A stretch of DNA of 42,504 nucleotides, taken from assembly GCA_002493625.1 (NCBI GenBank), contig DKZK01000032.1:1-42504 (forward strand), read 5' to 3'. The stretch comes from Lachnospiraceae bacterium UBA7076 (lineage in GTDB: Bacteria; Bacillota; Clostridia; Lachnospirales; Lachnospiraceae). Both the position numbers and the translations under genes were made by a program. The number at the start of each line of letters is the position of its first letter. The stretch's first letter is position 1. This document shows, piece by piece, positions 23,614 to 32,382 of the stretch. The notes below the pieces were generated by a model. That model saw only the letters and a list, made by a program, of their open reading frames with translations, was not told the origin of the DNA and ran no database searches.

Positions 23614-25389
23614 TTATTCCTCATGCTTTTTGTACATAACCGGCTTTATCTGTATGTGGTTCCTTCCCCCATACTCATTGATATCCGGATAATATGCCAC
23701 ATCCAGAATAATATTATTTGACAAACCTTTTAACATTTTATCACATTCCTGCTCACGAAACCACATTTTTATGCTTTTTAGAAAATCTGTCCCATTAAAA
23801 TCCACGGCTTCAATAGCAAAACCGTCTGCATCCATAAATGTTATCCTTATGTACTGCCCTTCCTTTCCAAATGGCAAGGCTTTTTTTACCCTGAGCCCCG
23901 ACTGTGCAAATAAAGGTTTTTCATTTCCCTTTCCAAAGGGCTCAAGCATCGCAAGCTGTCTTATCAGCGGCTTTGTAATATACGATACGGGCATGGGCAC
24001 GTCTATTCTTACCACAGGCGTAAGCTCTTTTTCCGTAAGCCTCTGATTTTCATTCAGCCTCCGCCTCATATCATGCAGGCTTTCCTTTTTAAGTGTAAAG
24101 CCTGCCGCCAGCTCATGTCCTCCGAACTTTTCCAGAATGTCATTTATCTCCGTCAGGGCGTCAAACATATGATAACCTCCTATGGAACGTCCTGAGCCTT
24201 TCAGCATTTCTCCCTCTGCATCCGTAACCACAAAAACAGGTTTATAGTATTTTTCCCTTATTCTGCCTGCAACTATACCTGCAAGGCTCTCATGCAGCTT
24301 ATCAAGATATATGACAAGAACAACATCACTTTTAAGCTTTTCTTCCACCTGCCTTACCGCATCCTTTACGCCGTCCTCCGTCATATTTTTCCTGGATATG
24401 TTAAGCTCCTTTAAATAATCTGCAAGGCGGTCAGCCTCCTCCTTATCCTCACACATAAGAAGCTTTAGTCCCTCCTTGGCGCTCTCCAGCCTTCCGGTGG
24501 CATTTATACACGGGCCAATGACAAAGCCAAGATGATAGGAGGAAAGATGCTTTCCTGCAAGCCCATTTGCCGAAAGCAGGCTGGAAAGTCCGATGTTGTC
24601 TGTCCTTTGAAGGATTTTAAGACCTTCCCTCACATATATTCTGTTTTCATCCGTAAGCTCCATAACATCACACTGGGTGGCAATTGCAACCATTTCAATA
24701 TATCTTTCAGGGTCGCCCCATGGTATATGCATCATGTCATAAAGACATCTTATAAACTTATATGCAACCCCCGCTCCGCAAAGCTCCTTATAGGGATAAT
24801 TACAGTCATGCCGTTTTATGTCTATAACCGCATCTGCATTTACAAGCATATAAGTCCGGTTTCCGTCACAGTCCGTCTCATAGGGCACCTCATGGTGATC
24901 CGTGACAATTATGGTCATTCCAAGTTCCTTGGCAAGCCTGATTGCAGGAAACGCAGCAATTCCGTTGTCACAGGTTATAATCGTGTCAACGCCGCAAGCT
25001 GCCGCATCCCTTATAAGCCTCTCATTTATGCCATAGCCATCCGCTATTCTGTCAGGGATATCATAGGTAACATATGCCCCTGCCTTTTTCAGTCCGTCAA
25101 GCAAAATATAATTGGACATAACGCCGTCCACATCATAGTCCGATATAATACGGATATGCTTTCCCTCATTTATCTTTTCAGCCATAATACGGCAGCCCTT
25201 TTCCATATCCGCCATAAGCAGGGGGGCATAGGTCATGCTTAAGCTGCCCTCAAGATATTTTTTTATATTTTCATCGCCTGTGACATCCCGGTTTCTTATA
25301 ACGCGGGCAACCACCTGGTCGATTCCAAAGCGTTCCCCGATTTCCTTGAAATCTGCCCGTTTGCCATATACAGTCCAAATTGCTTCCAT
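23614..25389 (-). CDS. recJ: Single-stranded-DNA-specific exonuclease RecJ
   Basis: A 591-residue RecJ, a 5'-3' exonuclease for recombination and repair. DHH-family motifs are IISDYDVDGVMSN (about 79-91), TCDNGIAA, VTDHHEVPYE and, in the DHHA1 part, INATGRLESA and GGHELAAG. A C-terminal OB-like region follows. Length is near the Firmicutes norm. AAAGGAG precedes the ATG. It lies 121 bases downstream of secDF. Confidence 0.95.
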   Translation of the reverse strand: MEAIWTVYGKRADFKEIGERFGIDQVVARVIRNRDVTGDENIKKYLEGSLSMTYAPLLMADMEKGCRIMAEKINEGKHIRIISDYDVDGVMSNYILLDGLKKAGAYVTYDIPDRIADGYGINERLIRDAAACGVDTIITCDNGIAAFPAIRLAKELGMTIIVTDHHEVPYETDCDGNRTYMLVNADAVIDIKRHDCNYPYKELCGAGVAYKFIRCLYDMMHIPWGDPERYIEMVAIATQCDVMELTDENRIYVREGLKILQRTDNIGLSSLLSANGLAGKHLSSYHLGFVIGPCINATGRLESAKEGLKLLMCEDKEEADRLADYLKELNISRKNMTEDGVKDAVRQVEEKLKSDVVLVIYLDKLHESLAGIVAGRIREKYYKPVFVVTDAEGEMLKGSGRSIGGYHMFDALTEINDILEKFGGHELAAGFTLKKESLHDMRRRLNENQRLTEKELTPVVRIDVPMPVSYITKPLIRQLAMLEPFGKGNEKPLFAQSGLRVKKALPFGKEGQYIRITFMDADGFAIEAVDFNGTDFLKSIKMWFREQECDKMLKGLSNNIILDVAYYPDINEYGGRNHIQIKPVMYKKHEE

Positions 25390-25510
25390 GTTATGCTCCT
25401 TTAATCAGAATAGGCTTCCCTGTGGCGGCTTCAAACGGTTTCCTGTGTCTATACCGATATGAAACGTCACAGAGAAGCCCGTTCTTCACACTCAAACAGC
25501 CCTCTGTTTT

Positions 25511-27724
25511 TTATTCCTTTTCTTTGGCAAGCTTCTTTTTGAAGAAATACCACATTGGTCCTGTTATACATACGGATGAATAAGCGCCGCACACGATACC
25601 TGCCATAAGCGTGAGCGTAAATTCCTTAAGTGAAGGCACACCCATAATAAACAGTACAAGCACCATGACAAACGTAGTTAATGACGTATAAATCGTTCTT
25701 GTGAACGTCTGCGCAATACTCATATTTACTAAATCTGCAATATCATCCTTCGGCATGGACTTCATATTTTCCCTTATTCGGTCAAATATAATGATTGTGG
25801 CATTTATGGAATAACCTACTATCGTAAGCATACAGGCAATAAAGGTATTACCTACCGAAAGCCTTGCAATAGAGTAAATCGCAAAAACAACGAGAACGTC
25901 GTGCAAAAGCGCAAGCACTGCGCTGGCTCCAAACTTAACATCCGAAAAACGGATTGCAATGTAAATAAGCATCAGTATGGAGGCGATAATAATGGCTACA
26001 ACCGCATCCTTTCTCATCTCACCGCTTATTGTTGAACCAATGTTGCTTGTATTAACGGAAACAACCTCAAAATTATCTCTTATAACCTTTTCAAGCTCTC
26101 CCATCTCAGCCTCAAGCTCAGCGTTTGTTTCGGTTGCGCTTTTATCCCCGTCAACTGAAATATCTGCAGTTTTAAAAATGACCTGATTTGTTCCCTCAAC
26201 CGCCTGTATCTGAATTTCCCCTGCGGTGAGGCTTGTCTTTTCAACAATGACAGGAACAATTTCACTCTCTGCCCGCTCAAGGTCATAGGCTTCCGTAAAC
26301 TCAACCGTTGTTGCAGAACCGCCTGTAAATTCAAGGCTGTAATTCAGGATGCTTCCTGTTCTTGATTTATTAATCGGAAGAAATGCAAGACCTGCCACAA
26401 TAACTGCCAGTGATATAACCACACATACCCTTGATATTTTAACAAAGTTTTTCACGGCAGGAGCCTTCGCCTTTCCATAAAGCTTCGGATTTGTAACTCC
26501 CAGATTAACGACTGCATTTAAAAGTAATTTTGTAACAACAAGCGCCGTAAACATGGAGAGGATAATACCAATAATAAGCGTATTTGCAAAGCCCTTGATG
26601 CTTCCCGTGCCAAGCGCCATAAGAACAAACGCTGCAATAAGGGTTGTTATGTTGCCGTCAAGTATTGCCGAAAGGGCCTTTGAAAAGCCTGCCGATACAG
26701 CATTTTTAACATTTTTGTCAGTTGCAAGCTCCTCCTTGATACGCGTAAATATAATAACATTTGCGTCAACTGCCATACCGATTGAAAGCACAATACCCGC
26801 AAGTCCCGGAAGTGTAAGGACAACCGATCTGACGCTTAAAACAAGCAGCATGAGAAGCACATATGCCGCAAGAGCAATGGATGCAAGAAATCCCGGCAGC
26901 AAATATATAACTATCATAATAAGACATACGATTCCAAGTCCGATTATTCCCGCCTTTATGCTTGTTGAAATTGCATCCGTGCCAAGCTTTGCGCCGACTA
27001 TGTTATACTGAAGCTGCTGAAGCTCAAGAGGAAGCGCGCCGATTGTAATTGTATCGGCAAGCTTTTCTGCCGCCTCATAGCTTTCCATATTATTTATGAC
27101 CGCATTACCGTCCGTTATCTGTGTCTGAACGGTCGGGTAGCTCTGAAGCGCATTATCATATATGATATAAATCGGTCTTCCTAAATTTGCCGCAGTTGCA
27201 TCCGAAAATTTCTTAGCGCCCGCTTCCGTAAACGTAAGCTTTACAAGATAGCCTCCGTCCTGCGTATCAGAACCGGCTGTTGCCGCCTTTATATCCGAGC
27301 CGTTCAGAATATAGGTATATTCCTTGCCCGACGCCCACAGATTATAGTTTTCACTGTCAAGAAACTCAAGCGTTCCCGGCTTTCCCAATTCCTCGAGCAA
27401 TGCATACGCGTCAAGCTCCTCGCCGTTGGTTGGAACCTCAACCGTAAAGCGGTTGTCTCCGTCAGGATAAACCTCTCCCTCATACTGGTCAACCCTTCGC
27501 TGAAGCTTGTCCCTCGTAGCATTTTTCTGAGCATTGGTAGGATTTTCCGTCACAATTTCATAGGTAACGCTAAGTCCTCCCTGAAGATCAAGCCCTAAAG
27601 GAATATTAGCCGCCTTTCCCACATGTTCGTCATCCACGCCATTGACTGCCATATATACGCCGCCCGCCATAAGCAGAATAAATATCAATATAAACAGTAT
27701 GGCCTTTGTCCTAGCATTTTTCAT
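25511..27724 (-). CDS. secDF: Fused protein translocase subunit SecDF
   Basis: A 737-residue fusion of SecD (about 1-410) and SecF (about 415-737), which uses the proton gradient to help pull proteins through SecYEG. GLDLQGGLSVTYEI near residue 45 is the SecD signature. TM regions include AVDANVIIFTRIKEEL in SecD and YSINATIIIFDRIRENM in SecF. About 12 membrane segments and two external P1-type domains are visible. I chose ATG at 27724 because GGAGTG precedes it and the protein then starts with a short basic segment and a TM. It follows the SCIFF maturase by 56 bases. Confidence 0.95.
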   Translation of the reverse strand: MKNARTKAILFILIFILLMAGGVYMAVNGVDDEHVGKAANIPLGLDLQGGLSVTYEIVTENPTNAQKNATRDKLQRRVDQYEGEVYPDGDNRFTVEVPTNGEELDAYALLEELGKPGTLEFLDSENYNLWASGKEYTYILNGSDIKAATAGSDTQDGGYLVKLTFTEAGAKKFSDATAANLGRPIYIIYDNALQSYPTVQTQITDGNAVINNMESYEAAEKLADTITIGALPLELQQLQYNIVGAKLGTDAISTSIKAGIIGLGIVCLIMIVIYLLPGFLASIALAAYVLLMLLVLSVRSVVLTLPGLAGIVLSIGMAVDANVIIFTRIKEELATDKNVKNAVSAGFSKALSAILDGNITTLIAAFVLMALGTGSIKGFANTLIIGIILSMFTALVVTKLLLNAVVNLGVTNPKLYGKAKAPAVKNFVKISRVCVVISLAVIVAGLAFLPINKSRTGSILNYSLEFTGGSATTVEFTEAYDLERAESEIVPVIVEKTSLTAGEIQIQAVEGTNQVIFKTADISVDGDKSATETNAELEAEMGELEKVIRDNFEVVSVNTSNIGSTISGEMRKDAVVAIIIASILMLIYIAIRFSDVKFGASAVLALLHDVLVVFAIYSIARLSVGNTFIACMLTIVGYSINATIIIFDRIRENMKSMPKDDIADLVNMSIAQTFTRTIYTSLTTFVMVLVLFIMGVPSLKEFTLTLMAGIVCGAYSSVCITGPMWYFFKKKLAKEKE

Positions 27725-27780
27725 TTTGTTACACTCCTTCTTCCATATCGGCACTTGCCGCCTTGTCATAATTTACGCCA

Positions 27781-29160
27781 TCATTCATCTTCTTTCAGCA
27801 TCTGATGACATTTAATCATAATTGCGCATTCTATGCGCTTTTGCTGTAATTTACAGCCTATATCATATGCGTCCAATATATTTCCATGAAACTGAAATGA
27901 GTTTGCCGCACAGCCGCCACTGCAATAAAACCTTGCAAAGCAGTCACGGCATTTATCCTTGGCATACACATTACACAGCTTAAATTCATCTACAATATCC
28001 GGTCTTGTTATTCCGTTAAATACATCTCCAAGCTTATACTCGTCATAGCTTACAAACTGATGGCACGGATACAGCTCGCCTGACGGTGTAACCGCCAGAT
28101 ATTCCGTCCCCGAACCGCAGCCCGACAAGCGCTTGTACACACAGGGACCTCCGTTTAAATCAATCATATAGTGGAAAAATGTTACCGGCTTTCCCTCCTC
28201 CTGCCGCCTTATCAAATCTGCGGCAAGCTTGTCATACTGCTCGCATATGGCAGGAACATCCTCCTCACGGATAGCATAGTCACAGTCTTTTTTTGCAACA
28301 ACAGGCTCAATGGAAATCTCCTTGAAGCCCAGATCAGCCATCTCCTTAAAGTCCTCGCAGAAATCAAGGTTATGCCTTGTAAATGTGCCGCGGACATAAT
28401 AGCTCTTATTTCCTCTTTTTTCCACAAACTCCTGAAACTTGGGAACGATTATATCATAGCTTCCCTTTCCGTTTCTGGATGGTCTCATTTTATCATTGAC
28501 ACTTTTTCGTCCGTCTAAGCTTAAAACAACATTTGAAATTTCCCTGTTGCAAAAATCGATAACCTCATCATTTAAAAGTACTCCGTTTGTGGTAAGGGTA
28601 AACCTGAAATTTTTACCCGCCTCTTTCTCAATGCTTCTTCCGTAGGCAACAATTTCCTTTACAACCTCAAAATTCATAAGCGGCTCGCCGCCAAAAAAAT
28701 CCACCTCAAGATTTACGCGGTTTTCAGAATTTGCCACCAAAAAATCAAGAGCAGCCTTTCCCACCTCGGCGCTCATAAGCTCTTTCGGTTTTCCATTGTA
28801 GGAGCCTTCATCTGCAAAGCAGTATTTGCAGGCAAGATTACAGTCGTGGGCTATATGAAGGCACAACGCCTTAACAACCGTTTTTCTCTTTTTGAAATCT
28901 ATAATTATATCCTTGTAAGCATCCTCGGTAAAAAGCTGTCCGTTTTCCTTAAGGGCGGTAATTTCGTCATAAGCCTCCACAATGTCCTCACTGCTGTATG
29001 TATCACCATATTTTTCCTTAATTGCAGAAGAAATGTCATCCCTGCTTTTATTCTGATACATTTCAACCATATCATACACCAGATCGTCTACAACGTGGAC
29101 AGAACCGCTGGCTATATCAAGAACAATATTATATCCGTTATTTTTATATTGGTGAATCAT
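27781..29160 (-). CDS. scfB: SCIFF peptide radical SAM maturase (thioether-forming, SPASM)
   Basis: A 459-residue radical SAM/SPASM enzyme. The SAM cluster motif is CNLACKYC near residue 110. The SPASM cysteines occur from CGSGTEYLAVTPSGELYPC (about 346) to CRDCFARFYCSGGCAANSF (about 402) and bind two auxiliary clusters. Enzymes of this family (CteB/ScfB) introduce Cys-to-Thr-type thioether links into the SCIFF peptide. The N-terminal 90 residues form the peptide-recognition winged helix. The SCIFF gene lies 93 bases upstream with a hairpin between, and secDF follows. GGGAG precedes the ATG. Confidence 0.95.
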   Translation of the reverse strand: MIHQYKNNGYNIVLDIASGSVHVVDDLVYDMVEMYQNKSRDDISSAIKEKYGDTYSSEDIVEAYDEITALKENGQLFTEDAYKDIIIDFKKRKTVVKALCLHIAHDCNLACKYCFADEGSYNGKPKELMSAEVGKAALDFLVANSENRVNLEVDFFGGEPLMNFEVVKEIVAYGRSIEKEAGKNFRFTLTTNGVLLNDEVIDFCNREISNVVLSLDGRKSVNDKMRPSRNGKGSYDIIVPKFQEFVEKRGNKSYYVRGTFTRHNLDFCEDFKEMADLGFKEISIEPVVAKKDCDYAIREEDVPAICEQYDKLAADLIRRQEEGKPVTFFHYMIDLNGGPCVYKRLSGCGSGTEYLAVTPSGELYPCHQFVSYDEYKLGDVFNGITRPDIVDEFKLCNVYAKDKCRDCFARFYCSGGCAANSFQFHGNILDAYDIGCKLQQKRIECAIMIKCHQMLKEDE

Positions 29161-29186
29161 GTAATACTCCCTGAATTAACACAACT

Positions 29187-29216
29187 AAAGAGGACTATCC
29201 GCTGATGGTCCCCTTT
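29187..29216 (-). other. Stem-loop between the SCIFF and maturase genes
   Basis: On the minus strand AAAGGGGAC (29216-29208) pairs with GTCCTCTTT (29195-29187) over 9 positions with one G-U pair and a 12-base loop. Only two or three T residues follow. It may attenuate transcription or protect the 3' end of the peptide message, giving more peptide than enzyme, which would fit its position. Confidence 0.5.
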
Positions 29217-29253
29217 AATAAAGGTATTTAATGCATATGTATCTGTCTGCTCT

Positions 29254-29394
29254 TTACTTATTTTCGCAGCTCTGATTTCCAACTGTACATGAAGTCTTGC
29301 AGGCGGACTGACATGAAGTCTGGCACTCTCCGCATCCACCCTTTACAACTGTACTGTTTAAATTTTTGTCAGTTAAAGTCTTTATTCTCTGCAT
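29254..29394 (-). CDS. scfA: SCIFF ribosomal peptide precursor (six cysteines in forty-five residues)
   Basis: A 46-residue peptide too short for most gene callers. It begins MQRIKTLTDKNLN and has Cys at 21, 24, 28, 32, 36 and 43, including GGCGECQTSCQSACKTSC. Both size and Cys pattern match the SCIFF family, and the maturase is directly downstream. AGGAGG lies 8 bases before the ATG. SCIFF is nearly universal in clostridia; its final form and biological role are unsettled. Thr residues between the cysteines are the likely crosslinking partners. Confidence 0.95.
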   Translation of the reverse strand: MQRIKTLTDKNLNSTVVKGGCGECQTSCQSACKTSCTVGNQSCENK

Positions 29395-29436
29395 GTTTTT
29401 GCCTCCTATGATTATTGCTTTGCTTCTTTAGGGCGT

Positions 29437-29460
29437 ATTATATCACACTATGTCGATAAA
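29437..29460 (-). promoter_or_regulatory. Extended -10 promoter of the SCIFF operon
   Basis: On the minus strand TGATATAAT (extended -10; TATAAT at 29442-29437) lies 43 bases before the SCIFF ATG. The -35 region is poor, consistent with an extended -10 promoter. It lies between the TIGR04086 gene and the SCIFF gene, so the SCIFF unit has its own start. Confidence 0.65.
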
Positions 29461-29494
29461 TAAAAGTTTTTTTTACCTGTTTCAGGGACTTGGT

Positions 29495-29875
29495 TTACGG
29501 GCTTATCATACCGCCTATAAGTCCGCCGCAGATACACAGCATAGCGGTGCTGACTCCGTCCTGTACCAGCCTGCTGTTTCCATCCTTAAGCAATAAGGAG
29601 CAGACAAGTATAACCGTCGCATATAAAAGTCCTATGAGTATTCCCCAGATAAATTTCCTGCGTTTCACCTTTCTTCCTATGTAAAGTCCTCCAAGCGCCG
29701 GCGCAAAAATATAAACAAAGGTAATTCCAAACCCTACAAGCTTTGTGCTTATACCTAATTTAAACATGGCAAGCGTCAGCAGCAAAAGCAGTATAGCAGT
29801 AGCCACATATGATAAAATCAAAGCTTTTGTAAGGCTAATCGCAACATATTTTTTTGACAAAATGTGTTCCCCCAC
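29495..29875 (-). CDS. TIGR04086 family membrane protein
   Basis: A 126-residue protein with four predicted membrane segments (about 15-38, 45-67, 75-93, 103-124) and a short basic loop GRKVKRRKF. It resembles the TIGR04086 family, which is common in clostridia next to SCIFF genes, as here. Function is unknown. The start is uncertain: GTG at 29875 is weakly supported, while TTG at 29860 has GGGGG eight bases upstream. The last residues, GGMISP, are consistent with a membrane end. Confidence 0.75.
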   Translation of the reverse strand: MGEHILSKKYVAISLTKALILSYVATAILLLLLTLAMFKLGISTKLVGFGITFVYIFAPALGGLYIGRKVKRRKFIWGILIGLLYATVILVCSLLLKDGNSRLVQDGVSTAMLCICGGLIGGMISP

Positions 29876-29968
29876 ATCTGTACTTTTCCCTTAAGATATT
29901 TATATGAAGCTCCGGAAGCTTTTATTACATTGAGCGAAGGAACAAAATGTATACTTCTCTTTTTTCTC

Positions 29969-31168
29969 TTATACTCCCGCTTTAACACTTTTTTCCGGTT
30001 CCACAATTTCTCCCGCCTTCTTAAGGGCAAGCTTGGTTATAATCGGACCTATAAGCTCATATATTACAACCCCGCATAAAACAATTGTCTGTATGCGCTT
30101 TCCGTATTCGGGAAGCGTTGTCGCAGCAGATGTGGCAAGACCGATTGCAACTCCCTCCTGAGGCACGAGCGTAAAGCCAAGCCATTTGCGGACAATCTTA
30201 GGTGCCTTTGAAATGCGCGCGCCAAGAGACGCCCCAAGCACCTTCCCCACAACACGTCCGATTACATACACTGCCCCCACCAGTCCTACGGAGGCGATTA
30301 TCGTAACGTCAAGGGACGCTCCCGAAATGATAAAAAACATCATATAAATCGGGGGAGTTATTCTGTCAAGAGGCTCATATATTTTATCCCCGAATTTTGA
30401 AAGGTTTACAAATACCATACTGAGCATCATACAGGCAAGCAGAGACGAAAAGCCCACCATATCCGATACGCCGACGCAGAGACAAATCATCATTATTGTA
30501 ATTGCAAGCCTGTTCCCCCTGCCTGTATATATCTTCACGGCATAAACCATAACAATTCCCAGAATAATTCCAAATGCAAGACCGCCTATTATTTCTATGC
30601 AGGGGTGAAGGATAAGCTTTCCAATGGGAACCTCACCGTGGGAGCTTATTACATTTGCCACAGCCATCGAAAGTCCAAATGCCATAAGAGCAACGGCGTC
30701 ATCAAGCGCAACAACGGGAAGCAGTGTGCTTGTAACAGGTCCCTTTGCCTTGTACTGCTTTACAATCATAATTGTTGATGCAGCAGCCGTGGCAGATGCA
30801 ATGGCACCCATGGCTAACGCAAACGTAACGTCATATCCCATCAGCAGCAATGCGGCATCCACCACAAAAACAGCGCCAAAGCCCTCAAGAATACCTATGA
30901 TAAGCGGAGCCTTCCCCACCTTTTTCAAAAAGCTTATTTTAAATTCCGCTCCAATGGAAAAGGCAATACAGCCAAGTGCAAGCTCCGTAACAAGTGACAT
31001 GCCGGCGAGATGTTCCTCCGTGAGCAGTCCTATACAGTTCGGTCCTATTAAAAGCCCAATGACAAGATACCCAGTAACATTAGGCAGCTTCATCTTTTTA
31101 ACAATTTTCCCGGCGATAAGCGCCGCAAAGAGCATTATCGCTATATATGTCAATGTATTTGCTTTCAC
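29969..31168 (-). CDS. CPA2/Kef-type cation:proton antiporter
   Basis: A 399-residue integral membrane protein of the monovalent cation:proton antiporter-2 family. It has about 12 membrane segments, the GYLVIGLLIGPNCIG motif near residues 33-47, SIGAEF near 92-97 and the ion-binding Asp pair in VALDDAVALM near 150. No C-terminal RCK domain is present, so regulation is probably by a separate partner. The start is GTG at 31168, two bases after the stop of the PII-like gene, with no independent ribosome binding site, implying translational coupling. Whether Na+ or K+ is exchanged cannot be read here. Confidence 0.87.
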   Translation of the reverse strand: MKANTLTYIAIMLFAALIAGKIVKKMKLPNVTGYLVIGLLIGPNCIGLLTEEHLAGMSLVTELALGCIAFSIGAEFKISFLKKVGKAPLIIGILEGFGAVFVVDAALLLMGYDVTFALAMGAIASATAAASTIMIVKQYKAKGPVTSTLLPVVALDDAVALMAFGLSMAVANVISSHGEVPIGKLILHPCIEIIGGLAFGIILGIVMVYAVKIYTGRGNRLAITIMMICLCVGVSDMVGFSSLLACMMLSMVFVNLSKFGDKIYEPLDRITPPIYMMFFIISGASLDVTIIASVGLVGAVYVIGRVVGKVLGASLGARISKAPKIVRKWLGFTLVPQEGVAIGLATSAATTLPEYGKRIQTIVLCGVVIYELIGPIITKLALKKAGEIVEPEKSVKAGV

Positions 31169-31170
31169 CC

Positions 31171-31509
31171 TTACGCACCAAGTCCTTCCACAAATGATAC
31201 AGGCACCGCAAACATAATTCCGGTATTCGGCTCGTCCAGACCTACAACCCTCTGAATGGTTTTTCTTGCTTCATCTGTTTCCTCGTCATTCATGACAAAC
31301 AGCATCACCTTTACAATTTCGTGGTCGTCATCATCTGAAAGAATGGATTTCAGCATGCCGAATATGGGAAGATCATCCATTTTTTCTATAATGCTCGCCA
31401 TTCCCTTGCCGTCAATAATTGTTCCTCCATGAACGCCCTCCTCTGCAAGCTCTTTACAGATTTCCGTTACAAGGTCAGCTTTTTTTAAAATAACAACTAA
31501 TAAATTCAT
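31171..31509 (-). CDS. PII-like regulatory protein
   Basis: A 112-residue protein with the alpha/beta order of PII signalling proteins: MNLLVVILKKADLVTEICKE, a TxIDGKGMASI strand and turn, a T-loop region rich in acidic residues (SILSDDDDHEIVKVML) and the closing GIMFAVPVSFVEGL. Classical PII nucleotide and uridylylation motifs are missing, so it belongs to the divergent PII-like group found beside transporters. It is tightly coupled to the antiporter downstream and may gate it on binding a nucleotide or ion. AGAGGTGA precedes the ATG. Confidence 0.75.
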   Translation of the reverse strand: MNLLVVILKKADLVTEICKELAEEGVHGGTIIDGKGMASIIEKMDDLPIFGMLKSILSDDDDHEIVKVMLFVMNDEETDEARKTIQRVVGLDEPNTGIMFAVPVSFVEGLGA

Positions 31510-31544
31510 TTTCTGTCACCTCTTTGTTCTTATTCAATAGTTGT

Positions 31545-31622
31545 GAGCAAAACGCATTATTTTTAAAATACAATTATATGATATAGACAATATCATAAGC
31601 AAGGTACTTTGGAGTTTTGCTC
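31545..31622. repeat. Inverted repeat upstream of the PII-like gene
   Basis: GAGCAAAAC (31545-31553) and GTTTTGCTC (31614-31622) are perfect arms around an inner perfect hairpin, TATGATAT/ATATCATA (31577-31597). The right arm includes GGTACTTTGGAG, resembling GGTGCTTTGGAG in the 20498-20650 element. It covers the upstream region of the PII-like/antiporter pair and may be regulatory. Confidence 0.65.
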
Positions 31623-31629
31623 TTGACTA

Positions 31630-32280
31630 TCATACAAGCTCCTTTAGCTGTATTATATTATTATACACCCTTTTTAAATATGGTTTTATCTCATCATTCG
31701 GCTGTATCAAATCAATAACCATAACCGGATACATGCCAGCCGCTCCCGCAGACTTTATTCCATTCAGGGAATCCTCAACGGCTATCGCCTCCCCGGGCAG
31801 AACCCCGAGTGCCTCACATGCCTTAAGATAAATATCCGGCGCAGGCTTACCATGCTCCAGCATATCTCCGAAAATAAGCTTGTCAAAATATTCATATATA
31901 TTATGTGCCTTTAAGTATCTAGTTGCTCTTTCCTGTTCAGTTGATGTGGCAAGTCCGATTTTTATATTTTTTTCCTTAAGATAGGTCAGGATTTCTGCCA
32001 CGCCCTCCTTCATGTCGACACCGTACTGTACGACATGTCTGTTAAGATTATCCATAACATGCTCCCTGAATTCAAAGTAATCGATCCCCCGTCCCACTAT
32101 ATCCTCAAAGGGCTTTTTGTTTGTGAACTTATTGCCTCCCGCAATCCTCTCACATGCCCTGTGCATTGTTTCAGCGGGTATTCCTCTTTTTTCTCCTTCC
32201 AGAAGCTGATATTTTCTATATAATTTTTCTGTGTCAAATATTACGCCATCCATATCAAACACAACTGCCCTAAAATCCAT
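31630..32280 (-). CDS. HAD-family hydrolase, beta-phosphoglucomutase-like
   Basis: A 216-residue HAD phosphatase or phosphomutase of subfamily IA. The nucleophile motif is VVFDMDGVIFDTE (residues 5-17), the Thr/Ser motif is GLATSTEQ near 112, and the later motifs are KPAPDIYLKA and AVEDSLNGIKSA. A helical cap lies between 18 and 85. Substrate cannot be assigned. I chose ATG at 32280 because the GAGG site is too close to the ATG six bases upstream. It follows the PP2C gene and a tandem repeat. Confidence 0.9.
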   Translation of the reverse strand: MDFRAVVFDMDGVIFDTEKLYRKYQLLEGEKRGIPAETMHRACERIAGGNKFTNKKPFEDIVGRGIDYFEFREHVMDNLNRHVVQYGVDMKEGVAEILTYLKEKNIKIGLATSTEQERATRYLKAHNIYEYFDKLIFGDMLEHGKPAPDIYLKACEALGVLPGEAIAVEDSLNGIKSAGAAGMYPVMVIDLIQPNDEIKPYLKRVYNNIIQLKELV

Positions 32281-32307
32281 ATACATACCTCAATCTATAG
32301 ACATCCT

Positions 32308-32374
32308 GCAACATTCCTTCAGCCTGCAAAACCGCATATGCAACATCCTTCTTCCAACCTGCAAAGCCGCATAT
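32308..32374. repeat. Imperfect tandem duplication between PP2C and HAD genes
   Basis: GCAACATYCTTC followed by CCTGCAAARCCGCATAT occurs twice, with the second block at 32323-32339 and again at 32358-32374, 35 bases apart. It fills most of the 102-base gap between the PP2C stop and the HAD start. Confidence 0.7.
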
Positions 32375-32382
32375 ATCCCGTA

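Noticed and set aside
29461..29494. Terminator after the TIGR04086 gene
   Set aside because: A short CCTG/CAGG hairpin is present but is followed by A residues, not T, on the minus strand.
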